From contig OZ244148.1 in assembly GCA_965216255.1 (NCBI GenBank), positions 5,084,001 through 5,148,000 of the forward strand: a DNA stretch of 64,000 nt. The letters run 5' to 3'. Below, piece after piece: positions 1-8,617 of this stretch. Under the pieces are notes generated by a model. That model had not been told where the DNA came from. It made no database searches and saw only the letters and a program-made list of their open reading frames with translations. Source of the stretch: G965216255 sp965216255. GTDB taxonomy: Bacteria > Bacteroidota > Rhodothermia > Rhodothermales > Bin80. Both the position numbers and the translations under genes were made by a program. Position 1 is the stretch's first letter, and every line of letters begins with the position of its first letter.

Positions 1-1700
1 TGGATCGCCATCTTGCGCGCCGGGGCGACCAGACTGCGTTGATCTGGGAGCCCGATGATCCCGGGGCTCCCGTTCGGCACGTGTCCTACCGGCAGTTGCA
101 CGCGCAGGTCTGCCGCCTGGCTAACGTGCTCAAAGCTCATGGTGTACACAAAGGTGACAGGGTAACGCTGTATCTGCCGATGATTCCCGAGGCGGTGGCG
201 GCGATGCTGGCGTGCAGTCGCATTGGCGCCATTCATTCCGTTGTCTTCGCGGGCTTTTCGCCTGATGCGCTAGCCGACCGCATTCTGGACTGCGATTCCA
301 CCTTTGTCATCACTGCAGACGAGGGGGTCCGGGGATCGCGCCGCGTGCCGCTGAAAGTTAACACGGACAAGGCGATCGAACGCTGCCCACAGGTCCGCAA
401 TGTGCTCGTCGTGCGGCGCACGGGCGCGCAGGTTGCGTGGACGGCGGGGCGTGACTTCTGGTACCACGAAGAATTGGAGGCGGCTTCAGCCGACTGTCCA
501 AGCGAGGCAATGGATGCCGAAGACCCGCTGTTCATACTGTACACGTCCGGTTCAACGGGCCAGCCCAAGGGCGTGCTCCACACCACCGGAGGCTACCTCG
601 TCTACACGGCTCTGACGCACCAGTATGTTTTCGATTACCACGACGGGGACGTTTTCTGGTGCACGGCCGACGTGGGCTGGATTACGGGGCATTCTTACAT
701 TGTATACGGACCTCTGCTGAACGGGGCGACGCAGGTGTTTTTCGAGGGAACGCCCACGTACCCGGACGCCGCGAGGTTCTGGGACGTAGTAGACCGGCAC
801 CGCGTGACGCAGTTCTATACCGCGCCGACGGCCATACGGGCCCTCATGCGCCACGGAGACGCGTATGTAAAGCGCACCAGCCGGTCCTCTCTACGGCTGC
901 TCGGGACGGTGGGCGAGCCGATCAATCCCGAGGCCTGGCGCTGGTATCATAGCGTGGTGGGCGATGGGCGTTGCCCGATAGTGGATACGTGGTGGCAGAC
1001 CGAGACCGGCGGAATCATGATTACCCCGCTACCGGGCGCCGTGCCACCCAAGCCAGGGTCGGCGACGCTGCCCTTCTTTGGGATACAGCCGGAGATTCTG
1101 GGCGAGCGGGGCGAAGTGCTTGCCGGTGCTGCGGAGGGGGTGCTGGCCATACGTGATTCGTGGCCCAGCCAGGCACGAACCCTCTACCGGGATCATGGGC
1201 GCTTCGTTCGGACCTACTTTAGCGCGTTCGAAGGCAAGTATTTCACGGGGGACGGCTGCCGTCGGGATGCCGACGGCTATTACTGGATCACCGGGCGCGT
1301 GGATGACGTGCTCAACGTCTCGGGGCACCGCATGGGAACAGCAGAGGTGGAAAGTGCGCTGGTTTCGCACGCGAAGGTGACCGAAGCCGCCGTCGTAGGC
1401 TTCCCCCATCCCATAAAGGGGCAGGGAATATACGCCTACGTAACGCTCGGCGTGGCCGCCATGCCCGACGAGGCATTGCGGCAGGAATTGGTCCGGCATG
1501 TTCGGCAGAGAATTGGCCCCATAGCCAAACCCGATCTCATTCAGTTCGCTCCGGCTTTGCCAAAGACCCGTTCCGGCAAGATCATGCGGCGCATTCTGCG
1601 CAGGATCGCAGGAAACGATTATGGCAGTCTGGGCGACATATCCACGCTGGCCGACCCCTCCGTGGTTGATCGGCTTATTCAGGACCGCCAGAACCGGTAA
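1..1700 (+). CDS. acsA: Acetyl-CoA synthetase, 5' end outside window
   Basis: AMP-forming acetyl-CoA synthetase, which activates acetate to acetyl-AMP and then acetyl-CoA. The reading frame is open from base 3 with family-typical residues (DRHLARRGDQTALIWE), so the true start lies upstream and the TTG at 39 is internal. Visible motifs are the ATP-binding loop YTSGSTGQPKG (about 537-575), DTWWQTETGG (about 979-1010), the hinge region GRVDDVLNVSGHRM, and the C-terminal KTRSGKIMRR, whose second lysine is the residue acetylated in this family. The gene ends 26 bases inside the convergent kinase gene on the other strand, and no separate terminator is visible. Propionyl-CoA synthetase is a less likely alternative; the Trp in DTWWQTETGG fits acetate. 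Confidence 0.95.
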   Translation, partial: DRHLARRGDQTALIWEPDDPGAPVRHVSYRQLHAQVCRLANVLKAHGVHKGDRVTLYLPMIPEAVAAMLACSRIGAIHSVVFAGFSPDALADRILDCDSTFVITADEGVRGSRRVPLKVNTDKAIERCPQVRNVLVVRRTGAQVAWTAGRDFWYHEELEAASADCPSEAMDAEDPLFILYTSGSTGQPKGVLHTTGGYLVYTALTHQYVFDYHDGDVFWCTADVGWITGHSYIVYGPLLNGATQVFFEGTPTYPDAARFWDVVDRHRVTQFYTAPTAIRALMRHGDAYVKRTSRSSLRLLGTVGEPINPEAWRWYHSVVGDGRCPIVDTWWQTETGGIMITPLPGAVPPKPGSATLPFFGIQPEILGERGEVLAGAAEGVLAIRDSWPSQARTLYRDHGRFVRTYFSAFEGKYFTGDGCRRDADGYYWITGRVDDVLNVSGHRMGTAEVESALVSHAKVTEAAVVGFPHPIKGQGIYAYVTLGVAAMPDEALRQELVRHVRQRIGPIAKPDLIQFAPALPKTRSGKIMRRILRRIAGNDYGSLGDISTLADPSVVDRLIQDRQNR

Positions 1701-2604
1701 CGCTCAGGCGGTGCGCCCGGCGCACCGCACCCTCCAGGGCGTCCCCCTCGGGGCGGCATACGGACCAGCCGGGGAGGGCTTTTTGCAGCTTGGTCGCAAA
1801 CATGCCAGCATAGTGGGCTGACCGGGCCAGTCCGCCGCAAAGAGCGAGGCGTGCCTGTACAGGAGGGCCATGGCGTACGAGCCGCGCAACCTGCTCTGAG
1901 AGCGCGCTCACTTCGTTTTCCACGATGCCACGGGCTACGGCGTCTCCCCGCTCTGAGGCTTCGAGCACAAGCGGGGCCATACGCTGAATGGGCCACTGCT
2001 CCTGGTAGATGCGGTGGAGCAGCTCACTTCTGCCATCAATACCGTGTCGGTTTGCAAGCAGCTCGGTGAGCAGAGTTTCCGCGTTGCTGTCAAAGGCATG
2101 CCCCACGGCACGCAGGCCGCGGGCTCCAATGGCGTGGCCACTCCCTTCGTCCCCAAGCAAGTAGCCCCAGCCGCCTGCCCGTATGGAGGTTCCGTCCTGC
2201 GTGCGGCCATACACGATGGAGCCGGTGCCGGCAATGACCAGAAGCCCGCTGCCGCCGCCGAAGGCGCCTTCCAGGGCGATTACGCCATCGTGCGTGATTT
2301 CAATGGGGGCCGAGGCAAGGACCGGCAGCAGATGGAGCAGGCGTTTTTCCAGGGCGCGCCTGGCGCGCACGGTGCCCGCTCCCGCCATGCCGATGCATGT
2401 CGCATGCAGATCGTGGTGTGGTCTGAGCGGCATGGTCTTTCGCACAAGCGATGCAAGTACGGCCGCGGCCCGGTCTACGCCCGCGCGTAACAGGTTGGCT
2501 TCCGGTCCGTCCAGGCGAATGTCGCCTTCGTCGTCCGAACTGCGGGCCAGTAGGCGCGTGTGCGTGCCTCCGGCATCTATACCGAATATCAGGCTACGGC
2601 TCAA
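1675..2604 (-). CDS. BadF/BadG/BcrA/BcrD-type ATPase, probable N-acetylglucosamine kinase
   Basis: ASKHA-fold ATPase of about 309 residues. The N-terminal phosphate-binding loop FGIDAGGTHT and the second loop AGTGSIVYG are present, and GGWGYLLGDEGSGHAIG is typical of N-acetylglucosamine kinase-like members that phosphorylate amino sugars. The open frame extends to 2802, but the extra N-terminus does not look like protein of this family, so I place the start at the TTG at 2604, which overlaps the end of the upstream gene by 11 bases. That overlap suggests co-transcription with the penicillin-acylase-like gene. Length fits the family (about 300). The substrate is inferred from family only; a 2-hydroxyacyl-CoA dehydratase activator is unlikely because no partner genes are nearby. 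Confidence 0.8.
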   Translation of the reverse strand: MSRSLIFGIDAGGTHTRLLARSSDDEGDIRLDGPEANLLRAGVDRAAAVLASLVRKTMPLRPHHDLHATCIGMAGAGTVRARRALEKRLLHLLPVLASAPIEITHDGVIALEGAFGGGSGLLVIAGTGSIVYGRTQDGTSIRAGGWGYLLGDEGSGHAIGARGLRAVGHAFDSNAETLLTELLANRHGIDGRSELLHRIYQEQWPIQRMAPLVLEASERGDAVARGIVENEVSALSEQVARLVRHGPPVQARLALCGGLARSAHYAGMFATKLQKALPGWSVCRPEGDALEGAVRRAHRLSVTGSGGPE

Positions 2605-4495
2605 GGTAGGTCGTATGCAGGGTGCCGGATAGCAGCGTTTCTGGAGTGAGCAGGTCCGATGCGCGATGGATGCCGAGCGGGGCGTGGGGATTGACACTGC
2701 GCTCGCGAATCGTAATCGTGCCCCAGATTGCAGACTGATGCCAGGCTTCCCAGGCTGCGTTCGGCGCAGGCTCCGCATTATGCGGCGCTGGATTCCACGC
2801 AAGGCTTGTGGCGTGGCCGTGGCCGGCCCATTCCATGGGTTCCATTAATTCTGTGCCCATCTTTGTACGGTAGGGGAAGTAGCGACGGTCGGGATGCAGG
2901 CGCTCCCAGCGCCACTGGCTCTGGTCAGCGCCCAGGCGCTGCGTAAGGTGTTCGACGCCGCGCGCCAGCGCGACGCGCAGACCCAGCGTATCGCGCACAA
3001 TCTGCGGCGAGGCAAAATCGGGAGCCGTCAAGGATCCTGTTTGGCTTTCGTAGAACTGCGTCCATGCCTCAAAGATTGACGGGGCGATGCTGGCGCTGGT
3101 ATACGTGAAATCCCAGGTGGTCAGATAGATGAGGGCGTTGGCGACGGCGGGTGATAAAGCGGGCAAGCCCGCCACGGCCTGTATTAGCGCAGGTGCCCTG
3201 CGCGCTGCCCAGGCACTGTAGGCTTCGGCCATCCAGAATTCTACGGCCACACCTTCGCGTGTAGCCAGCGCGTCTGACACAAAGGCCGAAGACGGCGACA
3301 ATCCGACGAAAATGCCCGAAGGCAGGGAGCGCTCCACCGGCGGCGAGCCCAGCACGGCCCAGGCACCGCTGCGATCCATCCAGAGGCCGTCGCCGCCAAG
3401 GAGCCGGAAACCGGGCCTTTGGCCGAGCAGCAGACCTCGCCAGGATGCAACGTCGGAAATGGCGCGGAAGCCGGGCCAAGTCAGCGTCCAGACGGAGTCG
3501 GGTCGATCGCCCGAGAGTCGGATGCTGCTGTTTCCGTGGCCCGTAACGACCAAGTATTCGTTTCCGCTTGAGGAGCGCAGGCGCTCGTGTGTATAGGCGC
3601 CGGAATCTGCACGTGTAGCCACGCGCTGCACGCTGGCGCGTGCGTGCGGCAAGAGCGACCATGCGAAATCCCGCGTTATGCCGAAGGGCATGAACGGCGT
3701 ACCCGGAATGGAGATGCCGCGAAGGTACTGGCCCGCGCCAAGGGCCACCTCCATCCTTTGAAATACGGGTAGCGCTGCGTCCCCGTAGACGAGCCGTTGA
3801 AAGAGCGTAACGTCCCCGGCGTCCTCCATTATCCAGGCAATACTGTGCTCGAATCCATGTACGCGCAGCCAGGTGCGCATTTGCCGATTGGCCTGAAGGA
3901 AGGGCTCTAGATCAGAATGGCCGGAAGGGATATCCTCTCTCGGCACGGCGAGCCATGCTAACAGCCTTTCCAGGGCCAGCGTATGCCAGATCTGCCAGGG
4001 CGCAGGCAGCAGGCGCAGCTGGAGGAAATCCTCGCGCAGAGGCGTGTCCGGATCCAGTAGCGCGGCATTGAGGCCTGCGGTGTAGGCTTCCAGGAAAAGG
4101 GAATCTTCTGCTGACAGGGTGCGAGCGACCTCCTCCGCCCTTGCTGCAAAGCCCAACTGGCGTGTGAGGCGATCAATCGCAATGGCATCGTCACCGAACC
4201 ATTCGGCAAGTCGGCCCAACGCGGCCTGTCTCCAAAATATCACGGACCACGGATTTTGCCACCCGTGGGTGTAGCCCAGGGCCGCGGTTGCGTCGAGGTA
4301 GCTGCTGGCACGGATGCGCACGCCGTGCCGGCTGCCCCACGCAATGGTGGTCATTTCCGAGAGCCCTGGTACTTGCACGGATTCGGGTGGAGAAGGATTG
4401 CGCTCATAGGCCAGATACCAGACAAACAGCACGGCCGACAGCGCTACGGTTGCCAGCAGCGCCGAAACAGTCAACGGCCGAAACAGTGTACTCAA
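2594..4495 (-). CDS. Penicillin-acylase-like protein lacking the nucleophile segment
   Basis: A 633-residue protein with one N-terminal membrane segment or signal anchor (about residues 8-27). The alpha-chain pattern of penicillin/cephalosporin acylases is visible: GVRIRASSYLDATAALGYTHG, then GRLAEWFGD. The beta-chain pattern PGTPFMPFGITRDFAWSLLPH and the C-terminal part (DQSQWRWERLHP, GHGHATSLAW) also fit. Active members are Ntn hydrolases that self-cleave before a Ser in a GSN(N/A)W motif, followed by an NDPH-type motif. Neither motif is seen between residues about 210 and 275, where they should lie, and the protein is shorter than the usual 750-800 residues. I infer a protein that has lost autoprocessing and catalysis. 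It overlaps the downstream kinase gene. Confidence 0.75.
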   Translation of the reverse strand: MSTLFRPLTVSALLATVALSAVLFVWYLAYERNPSPPESVQVPGLSEMTTIAWGSRHGVRIRASSYLDATAALGYTHGWQNPWSVIFWRQAALGRLAEWFGDDAIAIDRLTRQLGFAARAEEVARTLSAEDSLFLEAYTAGLNAALLDPDTPLREDFLQLRLLPAPWQIWHTLALERLLAWLAVPREDIPSGHSDLEPFLQANRQMRTWLRVHGFEHSIAWIMEDAGDVTLFQRLVYGDAALPVFQRMEVALGAGQYLRGISIPGTPFMPFGITRDFAWSLLPHARASVQRVATRADSGAYTHERLRSSSGNEYLVVTGHGNSSIRLSGDRPDSVWTLTWPGFRAISDVASWRGLLLGQRPGFRLLGGDGLWMDRSGAWAVLGSPPVERSLPSGIFVGLSPSSAFVSDALATREGVAVEFWMAEAYSAWAARRAPALIQAVAGLPALSPAVANALIYLTTWDFTYTSASIAPSIFEAWTQFYESQTGSLTAPDFASPQIVRDTLGLRVALARGVEHLTQRLGADQSQWRWERLHPDRRYFPYRTKMGTELMEPMEWAGHGHATSLAWNPAPHNAEPAPNAAWEAWHQSAIWGTITIRERSVNPHAPLGIHRASDLLTPETLLSGTLHTTYLEP

Positions 4496-4613
4496 AGCTG
4501 TCGGAGTGCTGTGTTTGTCATCAGGCCCGGCCTAAGGTCCTTCGCATCCCAATGGATCCATCGTGGGCGCATGCGGGTAGTACTTCATTGCTGTTACAAG
4601 ACGCTCAGGTTGC

Positions 4614-6257
4614 ATGCGTAATGGAAAGATTGTTACCGGTGGAGCCATCCTGCTCCTGGCCGGCCTTTTGCTCGGGCTGGGATTTAATTCTGTGTCCCAT
4701 GATAATCCCCGGGATGCGTTGCGCAAGCTCGAGAAGGCATTTCAGCTAATCAAGCAAAATTACGTAGAGGACATAGACTCCGGAGAGCTGGCAGAAAGCG
4801 CCGTGCGAGGAATGTTGGACCGGTTGGATCCCCATTCAGTCTATATTAACGCGGAGCAGATGCGCAGGGTGCAGGAAGACTTTAGTGGAGGTTTCGAGGG
4901 CATCGGCATTTCGTATGAATTCATCGAGGGGCCAGATGGAGAAGATACGCTAACGGTGCTAAGCGTCATTCCCGGTGGCCCAAGCGAGGAAGTAGGATTG
5001 ATGTCGGGCGACCGCATCGTGGAGGTTGACGGAGCCAGTGTAATAGGATTTGAGAGCGCGGACGTACAGCGAACGCTCAAGGGCCCACGTGGCACGAGAG
5101 TGGTGTTGGAGGTAATCCGGCCCGGCTACGCCGCGCCGGTGGAATTTGATATTACGCGAGACCGGATTCCGCTGTATTCGGTCAATGCCGCCTACATGGT
5201 GGACGAGACGACCGGCTATGTCAAGGTTAGTCGCTTCTCTCGGACGACGTACGATGAATTCAGGGATGCCCTGGACGAGCTCAAGGAGCAGGGCATGGGT
5301 CGCCTTGTGCTGGATCTGCGTGGAAACGCGGGTGGCTACATGGAGATGGCCGTGCGCATGGCGGATGAATTCCTGGGTGGCAACGCGCTGATCGTATCGC
5401 AGCGGGGCCGCGACGCGGATTCTGTCCGCGAGTTTCGTGCGCGCCCACGCGGCGATTTCGAGCACGAGCCTGTGATCGTGCTCGTCGATAATGCATCAGC
5501 ATCTGCCAGCGAGATCGTCTCAGGGGCCTTGCAGGATCACGACCGTGCCCTTATTGTGGGAAGGCAGACCTTCGGAAAGGGGCTCGTGCAGCAGCAGTAC
5601 CTGCTTCCGGACAGCAGTGCCGTAAGGGTTACCATAGCGCATTTCTATACGCCTTCCGGTCGGCTTATTCAGACACCGTATACCAATGGCGAGCATGAGG
5701 CATACTACGAATTCAAGCGTGGACTGCAGGACGATGCGGCACTGCTCAGCATTGAAGAAATCATGGACCGCGTGGCAGACTCGCTGAAGTATGAGACGGC
5801 GCATGGGCGCACGGTCATTGGTGGCGGTGGCATCCTGCCGGATTACGTCGTTGCCGCCGATACCGCCTCGGCGTTTCTAAGGGCCGTATTTTCCCGGAAC
5901 CTGGCAAATACGTTTGCGCGCAGTTGGTTTGACGAAAACGGCGCGGCGCTGAGGGATACGTGGGGCGAGAACCGTCAGCGGTTCTTCCGTGAATTCGGGG
6001 TAGACGAGGAGATGTTCGGTGATTTCCTGGCCTTTGGCCAGATGCATGGCATAGAGATCGGAAAGGAGGGCGGTTTTGCGCAGCAGAGCGTCGATGCGGA
6101 TCGTGCGTACCTTGCGTCGCTGCTGAAAGCGCGTATCGCGGTCCGGCTTTTTGATCTGGAGGCATCCTATCCCGTCATGCACGCGGTCGACCGTACATTC
6201 CAGGAGGCCATGGCGCTCTGGCCGCAGGCAGAATTACTGAGTCAGATGGCAAGGTAG
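4614..6257 (+). CDS. S41 family C-terminal processing peptidase
   Basis: Periplasmic serine peptidase of the CtpA/Prc family, 547 residues, with an N-terminal signal or anchor segment (residues about 7-25). A PDZ domain covers about residues 90-180 (VIPGGPSEEVGLMSGDRIVEVDG). The catalytic core follows: RLVLDLRGNAGG, then SASASE containing the catalytic Ser (about residue 297) and TFGKGLVQ with the catalytic Lys (about residue 322), 25 residues apart as in Tsp. A C-terminal helical extension continues to residue 547. The ATG at 4614 directly precedes the signal sequence. It is divergently oriented to the acylase-like gene. Substrates are unknown; members trim or degrade periplasmic proteins at their C-termini. 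Confidence 0.92.
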   Translation: MRNGKIVTGGAILLLAGLLLGLGFNSVSHDNPRDALRKLEKAFQLIKQNYVEDIDSGELAESAVRGMLDRLDPHSVYINAEQMRRVQEDFSGGFEGIGISYEFIEGPDGEDTLTVLSVIPGGPSEEVGLMSGDRIVEVDGASVIGFESADVQRTLKGPRGTRVVLEVIRPGYAAPVEFDITRDRIPLYSVNAAYMVDETTGYVKVSRFSRTTYDEFRDALDELKEQGMGRLVLDLRGNAGGYMEMAVRMADEFLGGNALIVSQRGRDADSVREFRARPRGDFEHEPVIVLVDNASASASEIVSGALQDHDRALIVGRQTFGKGLVQQQYLLPDSSAVRVTIAHFYTPSGRLIQTPYTNGEHEAYYEFKRGLQDDAALLSIEEIMDRVADSLKYETAHGRTVIGGGGILPDYVVAADTASAFLRAVFSRNLANTFARSWFDENGAALRDTWGENRQRFFREFGVDEEMFGDFLAFGQMHGIEIGKEGGFAQQSVDADRAYLASLLKARIAVRLFDLEASYPVMHAVDRTFQEAMALWPQAELLSQMAR

Positions 6258-6303
6258 CAGACGCGGCATATTGGTCCAATTTGCGTGTGCCCGGCAGTTT
6301 TTC

Positions 6304-6332
6304 TTGACTTTACCGGCAGGATTAAATAATGT
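6304..6332 (+). promoter_or_regulatory. Sigma70-type promoter upstream of exbB
   Basis: TTGACT at 6304-6309 and TAATGT at 6327-6332 are separated by 17 bases, about 108 bases before the exbB start. The preceding gene ends at 6257, so this is a free intergenic region. The match to a -35/-10 pair is seen directly; its use as the exb cluster promoter is inferred. Confidence 0.55.
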
Positions 6333-6440
6333 TAGGTGCACGAGGCAACGGGAACCTAACACAATACTTGTGGACAGATAGTTATATTCCCGAATGCACT
6401 CTCCTATTCCCCTTTCATCGTTTATCTGGAGGATCAGTCC

Positions 6441-7142
6441 ATGAAGCTCTTTGGCACACTCATGATGCTGCCGCAGGAGGCGAGCGACGAAGGCGTAATC
6501 AACCTTCTGGTACGATACTTTAACGAAGGCGGCGACTTCATGTGGCCGGTTCTCATCATTCTCATTGTTGGACTGGCCATTGCCTTTGAGCGAGTAATTT
6601 CCCTCAACAGAGCCGACGTAAACACGCGCAAGTTTATTGTAGACGTCAAGAAAGCCCTGGATGAGGGTGGAACGACGGCTGCAGAAGAGGTATGTGCCAA
6701 CACCAGGGGGCCGGTGGCCTCCGTGTTTCAGGCCGGGCTTCTGCGTGTGAACGAAGGCATCGATGCCGTCGAGAAAGCCGTAGTCGCTTATGGCTCGATC
6801 GAGATGAGCTTCCTCGAGCGCGGTCTGGTATGGCTTTCCCTCTTTATCGCGCTGGCTCCTATGTTTGGCTTCCTTGGCACGGTTATCGGAATGGTCGCGG
6901 CCTTTGATGCGATCGAGGCTGCAGGCGACATCTCTCCGAGCCTGGTAGCCCGAGGCATCAAGATCGCCCTTCTGACGACGGTCTTTGGTCTTATCGTGGC
7001 CATTATCCTGCAGTTCTTCTATAACTATGCGGTTTCCAAGATAGACCGTATTGTGGTCGAAATGGAGGAGGCGTCCATCGAATTGATCGATTCCCTCGTG
7101 CTGATGAATACGGGGAATGCTTCCTCAGGCGGCGCTGCGTAG
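6441..7142 (+). CDS. exbB: MotA/TolQ/ExbB proton channel protein
   Basis: Inner-membrane proton-channel subunit of 233 residues. Three hydrophobic spans are visible: about residues 33-50, 128-150 (LSLFIALAPMFGFLGTVIGM) and 172-195 (IKIALLTTVFGLIVAIILQF). The GFLGTVIGM and GLxxAI motifs are those of ExbB/TolQ. It is the first gene of a four-gene cluster with a small membrane protein and two ExbD proteins. Such complexes couple the proton gradient to TonB or Tol-type work in the outer membrane. No TonB-like gene is visible here. The start ATG at 6441 follows a GGAGG-like sequence (ctggaggatc). Confidence 0.92.
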   Translation: MKLFGTLMMLPQEASDEGVINLLVRYFNEGGDFMWPVLIILIVGLAIAFERVISLNRADVNTRKFIVDVKKALDEGGTTAAEEVCANTRGPVASVFQAGLLRVNEGIDAVEKAVVAYGSIEMSFLERGLVWLSLFIALAPMFGFLGTVIGMVAAFDAIEAAGDISPSLVARGIKIALLTTVFGLIVAIILQFFYNYAVSKIDRIVVEMEEASIELIDSLVLMNTGNASSGGAA

Positions 7143-7195
7143 AGACCTAGTCCAGCGGCTGGCTTGTGGCCTCCGCACAAATCAGGTGATTCAAC

Positions 7196-7459
7196 ATGGT
7201 AGTTGTTGCTATCTACATCGTGCTGGCGCTCATCGGCATCGGTCTCCTCGCCATGGTGGCCTTTGGCGTCAGGAGCGTGGCTTACGGCAAGATCAATGTG
7301 GTTTCCATGGGCATTGTGGTGGTTCCCCTCATGCTGCTTCTGGTCCTGGGGCTGGTGATGCCCTCATGGGCCGAAGCCGGAATCTGGACGATCGTAGCCA
7401 CGCTGATATCAGCCCTTGTGGCGCTGCTTGTTACGGGCATTAAGGGACTGTTTTCCTAA
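7196..7459 (+). CDS. Small hydrophobic membrane protein in the exb cluster
   Basis: An 87-residue protein that I do not recognise as a named family. It is almost entirely hydrophobic, with three likely membrane spans (about residues 2-23, 36-55 and 62-84) and only a short polar stretch (RSVAYGK) between the first two. It lies 53 bases after exbB and 20 bases before the first exbD, in the same direction, so it is very probably co-transcribed. The position suggests an accessory subunit of the ExbB/ExbD motor. That role is inferred from context only. Confidence 0.75.
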   Translation: MVVVAIYIVLALIGIGLLAMVAFGVRSVAYGKINVVSMGIVVVPLMLLLVLGLVMPSWAEAGIWTIVATLISALVALLVTGIKGLFS

Positions 7460-7479
7460 CCTACTTGAACCCCGAATCC

Positions 7480-8043
7480 ATGGGTATGCTTGCAAAAAAG
7501 AAGCAGCGTCGCGAGGCGGAAATACCGACGTCGTCCATGGCCGACATCGCGTTTCTGCTCCTCATATTCTTTCTGGTGACAACCACGATTGATGTGGACA
7601 CCGGGATCGGGATGACACTGCCGCCCGAACTTGATGAGGAGGTAGAACCGCCACCGGTCAGGGAGCGCAACATGCTCACGATCCTGATTAACGCGCAGGG
7701 CCAGGTACTGCTGGAAGACCTTCCTTCCAGTGTGGCTCAGATTCGCAACGAGGTTCGTACGCACGTGGCCAATTTCGGGCTGGACGCCAGGTACTCGGAA
7801 GACCCTAACAGGGCCGTTGTCTCCATAAAGACGGACCGTCAAACTCCTTACAACCTTTATATTGAGACCATGGACGAGGTTTGGATGGCCTACTTTGAAA
7901 TCTGGAATAATGAGGCTCGGTCCATGGGATTCGTGGACTACCAGGATTATCGAAGCTCTCTGGAAGATGGCGCAGAGAACGAGATTCGGGAACAATGGCC
8001 AGCCCAGATATCCCTGGCAGAGCCCGATCCTGGCGATGCCTAG
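7480..8043 (+). CDS. exbD: ExbD/TolR family protein, first copy
   Basis: Single-span inner-membrane protein of about 187 residues. The N-terminus is basic (KKKQRREAEIPTSSMADIAF), followed by one membrane segment LLLIFFLVTTTI. The conserved Asp (MAD) at the start of the span is the proton-carrying residue of ExbD/TolR. The rest is a periplasmic domain with acidic inserts, longer than in E. coli ExbD. The ATG at 7480 is preferred; a TTG at 7465 and an ATG at 7486 are alternatives. It is followed 39 bases later by a second ExbD, so the complex may be heteromeric. Confidence 0.88.
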   Translation: MGMLAKKKQRREAEIPTSSMADIAFLLLIFFLVTTTIDVDTGIGMTLPPELDEEVEPPPVRERNMLTILINAQGQVLLEDLPSSVAQIRNEVRTHVANFGLDARYSEDPNRAVVSIKTDRQTPYNLYIETMDEVWMAYFEIWNNEARSMGFVDYQDYRSSLEDGAENEIREQWPAQISLAEPDPGDA

Positions 8044-8082
8044 GGTAATAATGCCCAGCTTATAAACCGGCTACACGGACTT

Positions 8083-8535
8083 ATGGCGCATTTCACCAAG
8101 AAACGCAAGGCGAAACCGGAAATATCGACGGCGTCGCTGCCCGACATCATCTTTATGTTGCTCATCTTTTTCATGGTCACAACCGTGCTCCGTGAACAGG
8201 AAGTCCAGGTCAGGACCATCCTTCCACAGGCCGAGGCTCTGACCAAGATTGAGCAGAAAAGGTATGTATCGTATATCTGGGCGGGACCGGAAAAGCTGCC
8301 GAGCAACAGGTTTGGCGAAACCAAGGTCCAGATAGATGATGCCGTCATAGAGGACCTTACCAACATCCGCATGATAATGTATCGCAAGCTTACCGGCGAG
8401 CCGCGTCTCATTGTGTCCTTGCGAGTCGACCAGGAGTCGGAGATGGGCATCGTAACGGATATACATCAGGAGCTTCGCAAAGGGAATACCTTGCGCATCA
8501 ACTACTCGTCCAGGCGCGATATAACGAGTATGTAA
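8083..8535 (+). CDS. exbD: ExbD/TolR family protein, second copy
   Basis: A 150-residue ExbD/TolR protein with basic N-terminus (KKRKAKPEISTASLPDIIF), the conserved membrane Asp (LPD) and one span (MLLIFFMVTTVL), then a periplasmic domain. It differs clearly from the first ExbD and is shorter. It is the last gene of the exbB cluster and is followed by a strong hairpin terminator 27 bases after its stop. Confidence 0.88.
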   Translation: MAHFTKKRKAKPEISTASLPDIIFMLLIFFMVTTVLREQEVQVRTILPQAEALTKIEQKRYVSYIWAGPEKLPSNRFGETKVQIDDAVIEDLTNIRMIMYRKLTGEPRLIVSLRVDQESEMGIVTDIHQELRKGNTLRINYSSRRDITSM

Positions 8536-8562
8536 CACCGCTTTGGCGGCCGTTCCCGTAAG

Positions 8563-8600
8563 CAAGAGTTCCACCATCCTAGTGGAACTCTTGTGGTTTT
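8563..8600 (+). terminator. Rho-independent terminator of the exb cluster
   Basis: A perfect 12-bp inverted repeat (CAAGAGTTCCAC at 8563-8574 and its complement at 8582-8593) with a 7-base loop, followed by a T-rich stretch (tggtttt). It lies between the second exbD and the isocitrate dehydrogenase remnant. Confidence 0.8.
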
Positions 8601-8617
8601 CGTAGTGGTACACGATT

